Below, piece after piece: positions 10,310 through 20,239 of a stretch of DNA of 64,000 bases. The translations under genes and the position numbers were made by a program. The notes beneath the pieces were generated by a model. It was not told where the DNA came from and searched no databases. It saw nothing but the letters and a program-made list of their open reading frames with translations. The stretch lies in NCBI RefSeq assembly GCF_043290135.1, contig NC_134700.1, forward strand, positions 239,143,588 through 239,207,587. The letters run 5' to 3'. This DNA comes from Rhipicephalus microplus (taxonomy: Eukaryota; Arthropoda; Arachnida; Ixodida; Ixodidae). Every line of letters begins with the position of its first letter. Position 1 is the stretch's first letter.

Positions 10310-12555
10310 ATTAGCGAAAAGGTGTACAAAAGACGGCAATCCGACTGATGTGTCAGGGGAAATTGATCTGATTATGGACCATTTACTTCGTTTTCCTTCT
10401 AAATAGAAGTAAAGCGACTATATTTAGGAATTTGCGGCTTCGACCACGCATTGAGACGAGCTGTAGCACTGCCTCAACGGAAGCAGACTACAAACGAGCG
10501 CCGTCCGCAGCGCTCACTGCTCCTGCATGAAACTAGTTGCCGCAGTCGGCTGGTGGTGGCGCCGAGAAGATGACACACGCACCAGTGTGGACCCCACTTT
10601 ACGTACTGAAATAGCAAACTCACATGGGCAGAGATATGCAAAAAGTACGTTTCTGAGAAAGAGCGTACATGCGAGCTTCAACAAAAGCAACACTTGTAGT
10701 GGTTGCACAGCGAGCATATTTAATGAGGTAGTGACAGGTGTCTCGAAACGTTTGGTCTTCTTCTTGAGGCAAATTAAAACAGTGCAGGTAAATATACTGT
10801 CACAACTGTGTGCTATAATGCAGGATACTTTATTTTTTGTTCATGCTGATACACGTAGCAATGTGTTTCCGATGCATGAAACGTTCGCAAAGAACAAGCA
10901 GTGATGGTTTCTGAGAGCAAATTTTATGTGCCTTGACATGCCGGCACGTCTTCACGGTGGCATGCAGCACTGAAACAGAGCTCAAGAATTGTTGGAGGAT
11001 ATACACACACAAGAAGAAACAACTATATGGCAGATGAAATGAGGATGCGTAGTACGTAAAGAGGGGAGGCTCGCATTAAAAAAGTGGGATACAGGGATAA
11101 ACAACGTTTTGTGCACTTCTGTGTAAATTGTTTTACGATCAGCCTCATAAGTAGCGGGCTTTTGCAACCCCTGCCGGCGCGGTCGAGATACTTCACGCGT
11201 GAGCATCGTTTCTATTTTAGAGACACCAGCCGTGGACAGCGGCCGAGTCGGATAGCGTAAGCGAATTTCTTTTGTGCTCTCCTTCCCTCCGACATGCACG
11301 CCCCACACAAATATATTTGTTTGTTTGCACGCTCGCTTATTTGACGTTATTTCGTTCTCTGCATTCATCCTGTCGTATCTCGTAAAAGGAACGACAGGGA
11401 AGATGCCTCGGCTGGTCAGCCATGGCCAGGACGCTTGGACATCGAAAGCTTCGCCCTCTTTTTCTCCTGCCATTCTCTCCACCTTCAAACTTTGCGCGCA
11501 TCTGTCGTCGTTCTGGGTCTCAAAAGCGCTGTTCCTGGTCGCCTATGTTTTGTTCGAAGGCTTCCCTAGAATGCCGCAGTGCCACATACTGTGCCGCCCC
11601 TTTCACTCGTACGGCTATTCCAGTTTCCTTCTCTCTCTTTTGCAGTCATGTTCCTTCTTCTATCCACATCCCATCCTCACACTCTCTCACTCCCTCTCCT
11701 TTCTTGTGCTTTCCGAGCCGGGCACGGATCCAGAGGCATTGGTAAACGAGCATGAAAGACGCTCTTTATTGCGTCCTGCAACCACCGCGGCAGCCGGCAC
11801 CTTTAGAAAAGGACGGAGCCGGCTTCCCTTATTTCTTTCCCCTTGTCTGCGTGCCGTCGTTCATCGTCCCTGTCAGGTCGCCGCCACGCCCGCGGCTTCC
11901 CTTTTGTGCTGCCCCTTTTCGTCTCCACGACGCCTTCCATTCTTAGAATGGGGCAGGCTAGTTGTTGTCGCCTTTGAGCTGAGGTTGGCCTCGGTCTTCC
12001 CGTCCCCGTTGTGAAGAAAGCACCGAGTTCAAATGCGACACGACACGTCGACGACATGAATGTATAACAAGAGAGGTCGTGTTATGCACTGAAGCTGACT
12101 TATTTGCCCTCGTATTGCACCACGCCGCAGCAAATGTTCTTGCCTAGGAATACCATACGTGGCTTGTTGCGCAGCATGTGGAGCAGCCTTTATTTGCACG
12201 TTCGATGTGCGGTTCTTACTGTGCACGAGAGAATTTGCCCTCAAAGTTGTGCTAATTTTGATACAGCACTGATTCTTTCTATAATTTTTTTTTCTTGTTG
12301 TGGATACGCAAATACAGCATAAGATGTTTACGCATACTTCATGATTCGAGAAAAAAAAAAAAACGCGCCTACGCTCAAGTTGGAGAGCATTCGATTCCTA
12401 TGCGGAAAGTGGTAAGGTCGATTACTAATGATGACACACAACCACACAAACAGCGGGCACTTAATTCATAACTGTAGCTCAGATTCAATGCGCTCCTGCT
12501 ATAGTAGGGCGTCCCTAAAGCTTTGAGCAGCTCATGTCTGCTTCTCAGAAGACTG
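10310..12555. other. No gene recognised; pyrimidine-rich, CpG-rich stretch at 11.4-12.0 kb
   Basis: The longest non-repeat frame in the window (246 codons, plus strand, 11274-12014) is here. Its translation is Ser/Leu/Pro/Phe-rich and the opposite strand is also partly open, as expected of CT-rich DNA without coding constraint. I see no domain or start context and do not call it a gene. Confidence 0.4.
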
Positions 12556-12690
12556 CTCTTGAGAGAGAGAAAGAAAATATATTGTCCGAAGAGTAGAGAG
12601 GTTGGCCTGAGCTGCAGTTTGCTCTGGCCTGCTACTCTACACAGTGGAAGAGTGACGGGGAAGCGAAATAGTGATTAATGATGATGATAA
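12556..12690 (-). mobile_element. Possible LINE 3' UTR fragment
   Basis: On the minus strand this reads as a short GC-balanced block (GAGTAGCAGGCCAGAGC) followed by TCTCTACTCTTCGG and a TTTCTCTCTCTC end. It resembles, from memory, 3' ends of tick R1-like LINEs. No coding sequence is present, so the assignment is weak. Confidence 0.3.
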
Positions 12691-12762
12691 GATAGGGAGA
12701 TGAGAATATGGTCTTGTTACACCGGGGCGATTCGAAAGACGTGCATCCAGTCCAGTGGTTTC

Positions 12763-13534
12763 TAAAAAATGGCAGCATATCCACAGAGTGAGTGATGGAG
12801 AGTGGGGCGAAGCATTCGTCTGTCCATTCGTTCTTGCTTCCGTCCGTTTATGCGTCCGTCTGTGTTACCGTCCATGCGTCCATCCGCCCGTCCTTGCGTG
12901 CGTCTGTTCGTGCGTCCGTCCCTGCGTTCGTCCATGCATCCGCCCCTGCGTCCGTTCATGCGTCCATCCATGCATCTGTCTGTGTGTCCGTTCGTCCATC
13001 TATTCAACACTCCAAGTCCCACCATCTCGCATCTATTTATCATATATTCCCCATATAGAAGCACCGCCATCCAGCGGACATTCCAAGGACTAAACGAGAG
13101 GTGACACACGCATACTTTCTTACGGCTTGCGCTTCGTATCTACTTCCCACCAATACCACCTCGAGTTCATGGTACATACTAGTTCATTGTATTCATGACA
13201 CTGCGCCACAACGCTCGCTAAACCTTCCTGAAACTAAAAAGGTTACACCCAGCGAGTAAACCGTAGCAACCCTTTGTTGTCAGATAGTGCTCAATGTACA
13301 TGCCAACGGCTGCTACTGAGAACCGCATCGTGCACGTTGTCTAAAAGCCGAACGCTCCTGTCTCTCATTCCCCTTTAGCAGCCATTGGCATGTACATTGA
13401 GCCCTATCTTTTATTGTTCAACAACGCACAGAATAAATCTCTCACCGGTACCACTTTGGAGGTCAAAATGTTATACTTGTTGCACACTACAAAGCTACGA
13501 GGTACGAGCGGGTGCCGCTATAAGAAGCTTCGCA
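12763..13534 (+). repeat. Interspersed repeat copy A with internal minisatellite and GCGAAGC end motifs
   Basis: It begins with an A-run and ATGGCAGCATATCCACAG, then GGGGCGAAGC (12805-12813), a 12-bp minisatellite, a ~500-bp unique part, and ends at GAAGCTTCGC (13525-13533). The reverse complement of 19455-20239 matches it over most of its length, which defines the family. Compared with that copy, the segment around 13291-13315 occurs a second time in inverted orientation at 13378-13401. No transposase or other protein is encoded. The long frames in it are products of the minisatellite. Confidence 0.8.
12814..12999. repeat. 12-bp minisatellite (TGCGTCCGTCCA-like units)
   Basis: About 15 imperfect units of a 12-base motif are visible, with variants such as TGCATCCGCCCC and TGCGTTCGTCCA. 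Because 12 is divisible by three, all six frames stay open and give false Arg/Pro/Ser or Cys/Val-rich proteins. Confidence 0.85.
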
Positions 13535-14154
13535 CGGCTTCTACAACCCCTTATGTGCTGCTGGCGTCAGACCAAAGACCTAACACAAGCTCATCGGTTA
13601 ATGGTCGACTAATATAACGACCAGTCGAAGAGATCAGTTGCTGACGCTCTCTTTCGTACGCTGGACAGGGGCAAAATATATCTTCGAGTGTTTCTGGCAA
13701 CTGACAGAGGCCACCACTGGGACCTGTGTCATTGCAGCTTATTAAGTGGGTTTTACGTCTCGTGTAAGCGACATCGAGACGAAAACGGGGGATACTGCAT
13801 GAAATGCTTCACTTCAGATTGTGAGGCATATGAAACACTATTTCTAGGTCGTATTTGCGCAGCCGCATGGGCTATTAATTTGGATTGTCCAGTGTTTGGA
13901 TTGGTCCAGTGTTTTAACCGGGAGTTGTGCTTTACGCTTTGAAGCAAGGTATTAGTGTCTGTTCTAGAAAACGCGATGTACACTTCCGGTCAGCGTCGGC
14001 CTCTTCATTCCCCATTAGGCCACAGTGCAGCACAATGAACAGAATAAGAACATCTTAGTATACTCTTATTCACCAGGCACGTAAATAACAAATTTTCTCT
14101 TTTGCGTCAGTTTTTTTTGGAAGTGACGTCTCAAACGTTGCTACAATACTTAAG
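13535..14154. other. No gene recognised
   Basis: Short frames only, with no recognisable domain or repeat. Confidence 0.35.
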
Positions 14155-14318
14155 CAGCGCGGCGGCCGACTATGATGTGCTGGGTTCGGGCCCGGCTGCC
14201 GCGGCTGCTTTTCAATGTGGGCCGAATTCTAGAGATCCTTGACATGTGCGCGTACACGTTCGAGAAATTAAGATTGTCGACGTTATCCGAAGCCCTCCAT
14301 ACGAAGTGAAAGATGCCA
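14155..14318 (+). mobile_element. Strongly diverged tRNA-derived SINE
   Basis: A B-box-like GGGTTCGGGCCC and the head-body junction GCCGCGGCTGCTTTTCAATG are present. Body blocks such as GATCCTTGACATGTGCGCG and GAAGCCCTCCATACG correspond to the SINE body. The A box is not clear. It probably belongs to an older tick SINE subfamily. Confidence 0.5.
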
Positions 14319-14344
14319 GATAATTTCAACCATGTGCGTCTCTA

Positions 14345-14425
14345 CTGCGTCTGGCGTTTCGCCTCCGTTGAAATACGACTATAGCGTGGCCAGGATCGAA
14401 GCCGCACTGGTGTGCCTCGTCATTA
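14345..14425 (-). mobile_element. SINE head fragment, inverted relative to its neighbour
   Basis: On the minus strand it reads as a tRNA-like B box (GGCTTCGATCCTGGCC), then a head-body junction and CAACGGAGGCGAAACGCC, like the start of a tick SINE body. It is short and old, and lies head-to-head with the copy ending at 14318. Confidence 0.4.
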
Positions 14426-14438
14426 TGACGATTTGTTT

Positions 14439-14508
14439 TGTTTTAAAGACGATAGCCTTCTTGGGGAACTTTGATGCAAAAATTTTGATCTGACTGTCTG
14501 TCTGTTTA
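14439..14508 (+). repeat. Interspersed repeat shared with 23835-23905
   Basis: The block TTTTAAAGACGATAGCCTTC...CTGTCTGTCTG reappears in inverted orientation at 23835-23905. It looks like the end of a tick interspersed repeat, but I cannot name the family or set the full length. Confidence 0.5.
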
Positions 14509-15432
14509 GAAAAAAAAATTTGTCACAAACGTCAATAACACTCAGCAGAACAATTACTTCTTAGACATACTCTAACGAGGATGACAAAAAAGACGTCATT
14601 TACATAAACATAGATATGAGATGACGTTGAAAGAACATGTACATTCGATGGTTCACACAAACACTGCCTGTACATTTGTCTGTTGGTCCAGTTTTAACGG
14701 CACCGGGTACATAGAAATGGCCGACCCCATCCGCAGCGCCCACCAATGTTGTTCAAGCTTCAGCGTTCATACTTGTGCAATTGTCAATTAATAAGCAATT
14801 ACTACGCAAGTCTGGGGCACCGTAACGACACCACGTATATATTCTGCATGTACATATTTTACTAGAAAAAGCTTGCATAAATAATTTTAAGGACTGTAGC
14901 GCTTATCACGCTGCGCTGACCATGGAACGCTTGCACGAAAAGGTGAGTGCTTCCAACAGTTTGCTAAGACGCGATGGTGGTGGCACCTACCCGTCGCCTT
15001 TCGTTCTACACCTTATCATCTCAGAGACTGGCACGCACACCCGTCTCAGAACTACGCGCTTTGTTTTCAAGGAAAACTGCCAGATGGCGCTGGTGTCTGA
15101 CATGTGACGTGACTTGGTGCGCTCGTTCGCCTCTGCTGCACGCTCGAGGCAGCGCCTCCAGAATACCATTCGCCATTTTTTTTTTGCGTAAAACATCAAA
15201 CAAATGTTTTGTTCACTCTCACCACACTTAAGACTATCGTCTTTCGACGACATTTGCCGATTAGCATGCAGATACGGGGCCAATTTTTTAAAACCATGAA
15301 ACCACGGGCGACCACTTTAAAGAGCTCGTTTCGCGAAAATTGCGGCGTCGGCATAGTTGGTTGAAAAAGAAAAATCGGTGTTTTTCGTGAGAGAAAAGTC
15401 GAAGTATGTAAATAAAGTAAATATGAAACGAA
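14509..15432. other. No gene recognised
   Basis: Probably continues the repeat that starts at 14439 for part of its length. Small overlapping frames at 14.9-15.3 kb show no domain. Confidence 0.3.
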
Positions 15433-15510
15433 TACTCGGTTCGAGTGGCAATCACACCAGAACTTTTGTATGGTAAGCAGATGTTCTACCAGAGAGCTGC
15501 ACCAGAGCTT
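15433..15510 (-). repeat. tRNA-like sequence (pseudo-tRNA or SINE head)
   Basis: The minus strand reads GCAGCTCTCTGGTAGAACAT, an A-box-like D arm, and 40 bases later a T-arm-like TGCCACTCGAAC. The acceptor stem does not pair, so it is not a working tRNA gene. Confidence 0.35.
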
Positions 15511-15751
15511 GAAACTGCGTAGGAAAAATCCCCATATGCCATCGTTTCCCAAAGTGGGTTCTGCGGAGCCACTGATAAACTTTCCTTGGTTTCTCACTCA
15601 TCAGATCACTTATATGGCAAACCTGAGATGTGACTGATTTAGGGAATTTTTATTGAACACGCCCGACTGTCGATTGAGACACCTTAGCGCATAATAAAAT
15701 GCACCAGCAGTGCAATAATCCGCGCCAACAACTTAGTCAGACTCCCAAAAG

Positions 15752-15908
15752 GATGATTGATTGATATGCGGGGTTTAACGTCCCAAAACCACCATATGAT
15801 TATGAGAGACGCCGTAGTGGAGGGCTCCGGAAATTTAGACCACCTGGGGTTCTTTAACGTGCACCCAAATCTGAGTACACGGGCCTACAACATTTCCGCC
15901 TCCATCGG
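15752..15908 (-). mobile_element. Headless Ruka-like SINE copy
   Basis: Only the SINE body is present, ending in element sense at CCGATGGAGG with no tRNA head. An imperfect 13-bp duplication flanks it: AGACTCCCAAAAG at 15739-15751 and AGTCTCCGAAAAG at 15909-15921 (11 of 13 bases match). That supports insertion in the short form. Confidence 0.85.
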
Positions 15909-15921
15909 AGTCTCCGAAAAG

Positions 15922-17863
15922 AAGTCGCGTGGTTAGGATACTGCACTTCAATCTCGGAGGCCCTATGTTAGCCATACGTGCATATTTCCTGTTTGAAGAT
16001 AGGCAGTGCAGATAAGGCAATGTACATGCTTTTGTCATTAGCAACAACAAATGCTTGTGAACAGGCATTCTTGACACTTGCCTATGTAAAGATATGTAAC
16101 CGTAAGAATCAGCTGAAAGCAGCTTTCAAGATTTTTCTTGCTCTCCGAGGGACTGAGCTTTGATTCTTTTTGTTCGTGCAAGGAAAGTGAGTTCAGTTGC
16201 AGTTCAGTGAATAAGTTGGTGAAAAACCTTTCTTTGGGATTAATTGCCCGTGAATGAAGTGTTAACAAAGCGGAAAAAAATGCTTGAACGAAAGTGAGGA
16301 TACGGGCAAAGAGGATCCTTCTTTAGCACTCAGTGGAGCTTGGCAAGACTTCCCGGGACGAACAATCATGTTTGACTCACCCTTGACTGAATCACCCTTG
16401 ACTTATACGAATGTCGTTCAAAGGAAGGATCCTTTTTAACGCGTCTAATCTTTCATAACAAAGTCGGAGAATCGCACCAGTGGTCAAAACAAGTGAATTG
16501 CCGAAAGAGTCATGAGTTGCAAGACCCAGGATTTAAAAGCGCACTCGCACCAACAATCATCACCAAAAAGAAAACGGAATCAACCAAGTTTGCAGCTGCG
16601 TTAGCGCACGCGTTGACTTACGGACGCGTACTAGGCAGTTCGCCAATTCGCAACAGGAAGAACTTACAGCGTTTCATATATATACATTGCGAAAAATTGC
16701 AACTAAGGTGGCAGTAGGCATTGCGAGATGGTTTTCAATAGCCAATTTATTCAGTCACAGTCGTTTCATTTCTTTCGATGTATCTGGGGTGTTAGCTCAG
16801 GGGAGAGATTACAAAGTTTTATGAAATTCTCAGAATTGTTCCCTGTCCTATCATCTGGCTTTCTAGCCCGAATATAGCAAGACGACTATGATACATCCAA
16901 CAATCAAATATACTCGAAAAAAGTAAGCATATAGTCCCGAACACACACATTAATACAAGATAGTTATACACAAAGCTTTGTTGAGATGAGTGGTCGTCAG
17001 AAGCACAAACGTCGCTTTAGTGTTGTGCATAAATCAACCGCTGTATTGTCGGCCGCCGAAAAGTTGCCGCACTGCAAACAAGTACTGCTTCAAAAATGTG
17101 CCATTCTTCGTTATTACCGAAAAGCGAATCAACGCTGAATGGGGAGAAACTGATAGGAACGGGACTCGATTAGGCGGTCGTGTTTTAAACTTGCGCGTAA
17201 AGCTCAAGCATCGTCCATGTTTATTATGCAGGTAGACTCACGTGTGAAAGCGTGTTAGGATTGTGTTTACGAGCAAACGATTGAGTCATTCACCTGCAGA
17301 GCAGTTCCCGTGGATTTACTCGCCACATCAATGTGCTGGATACAATACTACCTTAAGCGAGTGGCACGAGCCAGCAAACGATATGCAGTACGAAAAAAAA
17401 TACAGCATAGCATGCACTGCAGTTTACGCTGCATGCAGGTCGTATCTCTGTTGTTTATACGAGGCCTGTGGGACACGCCCGCGTACAAACCGCGAGACGC
17501 TGTGGCTTGATTTACGACTCCGAGCAGTGCGGGTCGTTATAGTGCCATTTAGCAGCCAAGACTAATGATGTAACTGGGCATTCGGCCTTCCTTACTGGCG
17601 GGTTGCTTCATTCAGGGATGCGCGAACACGTTCGTGCTTTTTAACGTATTTTGTAAAGAATACGGTTGCATATCTTCAGTTGTGCCGCGTCTGATAGTGT
17701 ATATAATTGGCTAATTTGTTTGACGCTATCTAATTCTTTCACTGTGCAAACTTTTTATTGGCATAATAAGCTGAAAGTGGTTAATCGCATATGGAACAAA
17801 TATAATTTGTTCAAGGTTGTAGTGTTACACACCACGGATCATTTATCGAAGAAAGAATTGAAG

Positions 17864-17866
<3 letters not shown>
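15922..17866. other. No gene recognised
   Basis: AT-rich sequence with short frames on both strands and no domain, repeat or RNA gene that I can recognise. Confidence 0.4.

Positions 17867-17909
<43 letters not shown>
17867..17909. repeat. AT dinucleotide microsatellite
   Basis: Forty-three uninterrupted bases of alternating A and T. Confidence 0.95.
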
Positions 17910-17910
<1 letters not shown>

Positions 17911-19114
17911 GGGTGAAGTATAAAATCATCAAGCTAGTCATGCTTTGAAATTTCGTCCCAAAGCTCAAAGCAGAAAGTTGAGAATGCGTGTTTCTTCCTT
18001 CTTTTTTGAGTGCATTGCTTTCACAGGCCTCGTCAAGGCCTCACCTTAGTTCTCAAAAGGAACGGATGAGCAGGGGAATTAATTACATAACACCTTCAAA
18101 TGCTATTCGCGGCACATATTAATCTGACCGTATGCTAATCAATCGTGTTAAAAGCAATTAGAAGCAAAATTCCAGATGTCCATGTGGTAATGGAAGTAAA
18201 GCTCAAATGCCCTCTCGATTCGAGAACGTTATGTGGTCACTGCTGTGCTATCAACCTCTCCACAGCAAAACAAATAGAGCAGAACAGCTACATCTAACAA
18301 GAGAACGAAGAAGGCATCGCCTTTACCTGTGTCAAGCTGTGCCACAATAATAATACTCCAATTGCAGGGACAATGCAGACATAAAATTATAATATCCAAA
18401 GTTTAGTGAAGATCTGTAGCCTGACTAGTACACGTCATTGCACCGTCGCTATATGAACAGCTCATAGTTAGACTTTTTTGTCCTATCGTTCTCGACAGGA
18501 AGTTTGAATTAACTTTCATGCACTCATAAGCAGCGAATGTTCTTTTTCATAAACGGAAGCTGATAGCTCTTGAAGTGCGTCATTAGATGGCGCTAATAAG
18601 TTTGCGGTTGCGTTATTTAATTATACGGCCCACCGTTCTTCCTTGATTTCATGGGAGGAAAAAGTCTGAACAGCAGTCGACGTTCGCCCGTGATTCGTCA
18701 GGCATATTTTAGGATATTTTAATGATTTGAGAGCGAAAGAAGAGAGGTATGGGAGCAACATCAACGTACGTGAAAGGAAGGGTCATTGCAGGCTAGCCTT
18801 GCAGGAAGTATTTCTGCGGTATAAATCTAATTGTGTCATTTTACATAGAATATATGAGCAGTCATTTTTATATATACCTGAGTGTGTTATCCGCTGTACC
18901 TACAAAGAATGGCTCCACTTTGTGGTTTTGTAAAGTGTATATTTGGGGGAGTTGTGTTGGTGACAATGTATTTATATGTGTTGACATGACAGCGGCTGTA
19001 CTTGCGACTCGCTTATTCCGAAACAACTACAACAAAAACAAGAACAAGAAAACAACAAAAACACGGTTAATATCGATACCCACCAGCGTACAACGTGTAA
19101 CAGTGATTTTCACT
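17910..19114. other. No gene recognised; short LINE-tail match at 18251-18272
   Basis: Mostly featureless. A 22-base block at 18251-18272 is identical to the 3' end of the I-like LINE at 40467-40488 and is followed by a similar AGAACAG-type sequence. It may be an extremely short 3' fragment of that family. Confidence 0.3.
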
Positions 19115-19415
19115 TATTGAGGACTATGGTTGGCTTTCGCGTTTACCCGTGCGTGCACGTGCCGCATAGAAGTGGCCGACACCGCCGCCTGTGCACACTG
19201 CGGGGATGAAGAGACAACTAGATACGTCCTGTGTGACTGCCCAGAATACAGCATGCAAGGACAACATCTTTAACATATACTCAACGAGTTAGATAACCAG
19301 CCTCTGCCAGAGTAAAGTATACTGCACCATCGTCCTGACTCATCATCACATAAGAAGGCCGTACAAGCGCTACTGGGGTTTTTGGCGTACTGATCTGTCT
19401 GAATGACTCCATTGA
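19115..19415 (+). mobile_element. I/R1-like LINE C-terminal fossil
   Basis: The plus strand encodes a broken zinc-knuckle end: CAHCGDEETTRYVLCDC followed by PEY, then a downstream block (HHRPDSSSHKKAVQALLGFL) with in-frame stops after QHL, after LPE and at the end. A frameshift separates it from the LLRT block upstream. Cys/Cys/Cys placement and the Lys-rich end match the C-terminus of I/R1-group LINE ORF2 proteins. The remainder of the element is missing. Confidence 0.7.
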
Positions 19416-19454
19416 TTTTGTAGGTGCGTGTGTGTCCGTGTTTTGTTCTCATTA

Positions 19455-20239
19455 ATTTTTAGGGGCGAAGCTCCTCAAAGCGGCACCCGTTCGTCCCTCG
19501 TAGTACGCAACATGTCTTACGCTTTGACCTCCAAGGGGGTGCCGGTGGGAGATTTCTCCTGTGCGTTGTTGAACAATAAATAAATCGCAGCGTTCGCGTT
19601 AACTAAAAGCCAAATTCTTCTGTCTCTCATTCCCCATTAGCAGCCATTGGCATGTACATTGAGCAGTATCTGACAAGAAAAGGTTGCTACGTTATACTTG
19701 CTGGACGTAACCTCCTTTGTTTCAGAAACGTTTAGCGAGCGTTGAGCTGCAGTGCCATGAATACAGTCAACTAGTATATACCATGAACTCGAGGTGGTTA
19801 AAGGTAAGAAGTAGACACGAAGCGCCACCCGTAAGAAAGTGTGCGTGTGCCACCTCTCGTTTAGTCCTTGGAATGTTTGCTGGATGGCGGTGCTTCTATA
19901 TGCAGAATATATAATGAAGAGATGCGAGATTGTTGCACTTGGAGTGTTGACTAGATGGACTAACGGACACACAGACAGATGCATGGACGGACGCACGGAT
20001 GGCTGCACGAACGAATGGACGCATGGGCGGACGCAGGGTGGATGCATGGACGAGCGCATGGACGGACGCATGGATGGACGTGCGGACGCACGTACAGACG
20101 CACGCACGGATGGACGGATGGACGCATTGGTGGACGCATGGAGGGACGCACGGACGGACGGAAGCAAGAACGAATACACGGACGGATGCTTCGCCCCACT
20201 CTCCATCATCCATTCTGTGGATATGCTGCCATTTTTTTA
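19455..20239 (-). repeat. Interspersed repeat copy B, inverted relative to copy A
   Basis: The reverse complement matches copy A at 12763-13534 from the ATGGCAGCATATCCACAGA end to the far end. It carries GGGCGAAGC at 19464-19471 and GCTTCGCCC at 20188-20196, an inverted pair near the two edges. The far end holds a near-perfect palindrome (AGGGGCGAAGCTCCT). It lies just downstream of the LINE fossil at 19115. No protein is encoded. Confidence 0.8.
19960..20187. repeat. 12-bp minisatellite of copy B
   Basis: About 19 imperfect units of the same 12-base motif as in copy A, on the opposite strand (GGACGGACGCAT-like). All frames stay open and give spurious proteins. Confidence 0.85.

Noticed and set aside
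11274..12014. 246-codon plus-strand frame, the longest outside repeats and retroelements
   Set aside because: CT-rich DNA, low-complexity translation, partial open frames on the opposite strand, no domain and no start context.
12814..12999. CRISPR-like array (short regular units)
   Set aside because: Units are contiguous with no spacers and the genome is eukaryotic; it is a minisatellite. The same holds for the 145-bp array at 42380-43700.
12755..13109. Arg/Pro/Ser- or Cys/Val-rich proteins in several frames
   Set aside because: A 12-base minisatellite keeps every frame open; the same artefact occurs in copy B at 19637-20368 and in copy D at 59167-59614.
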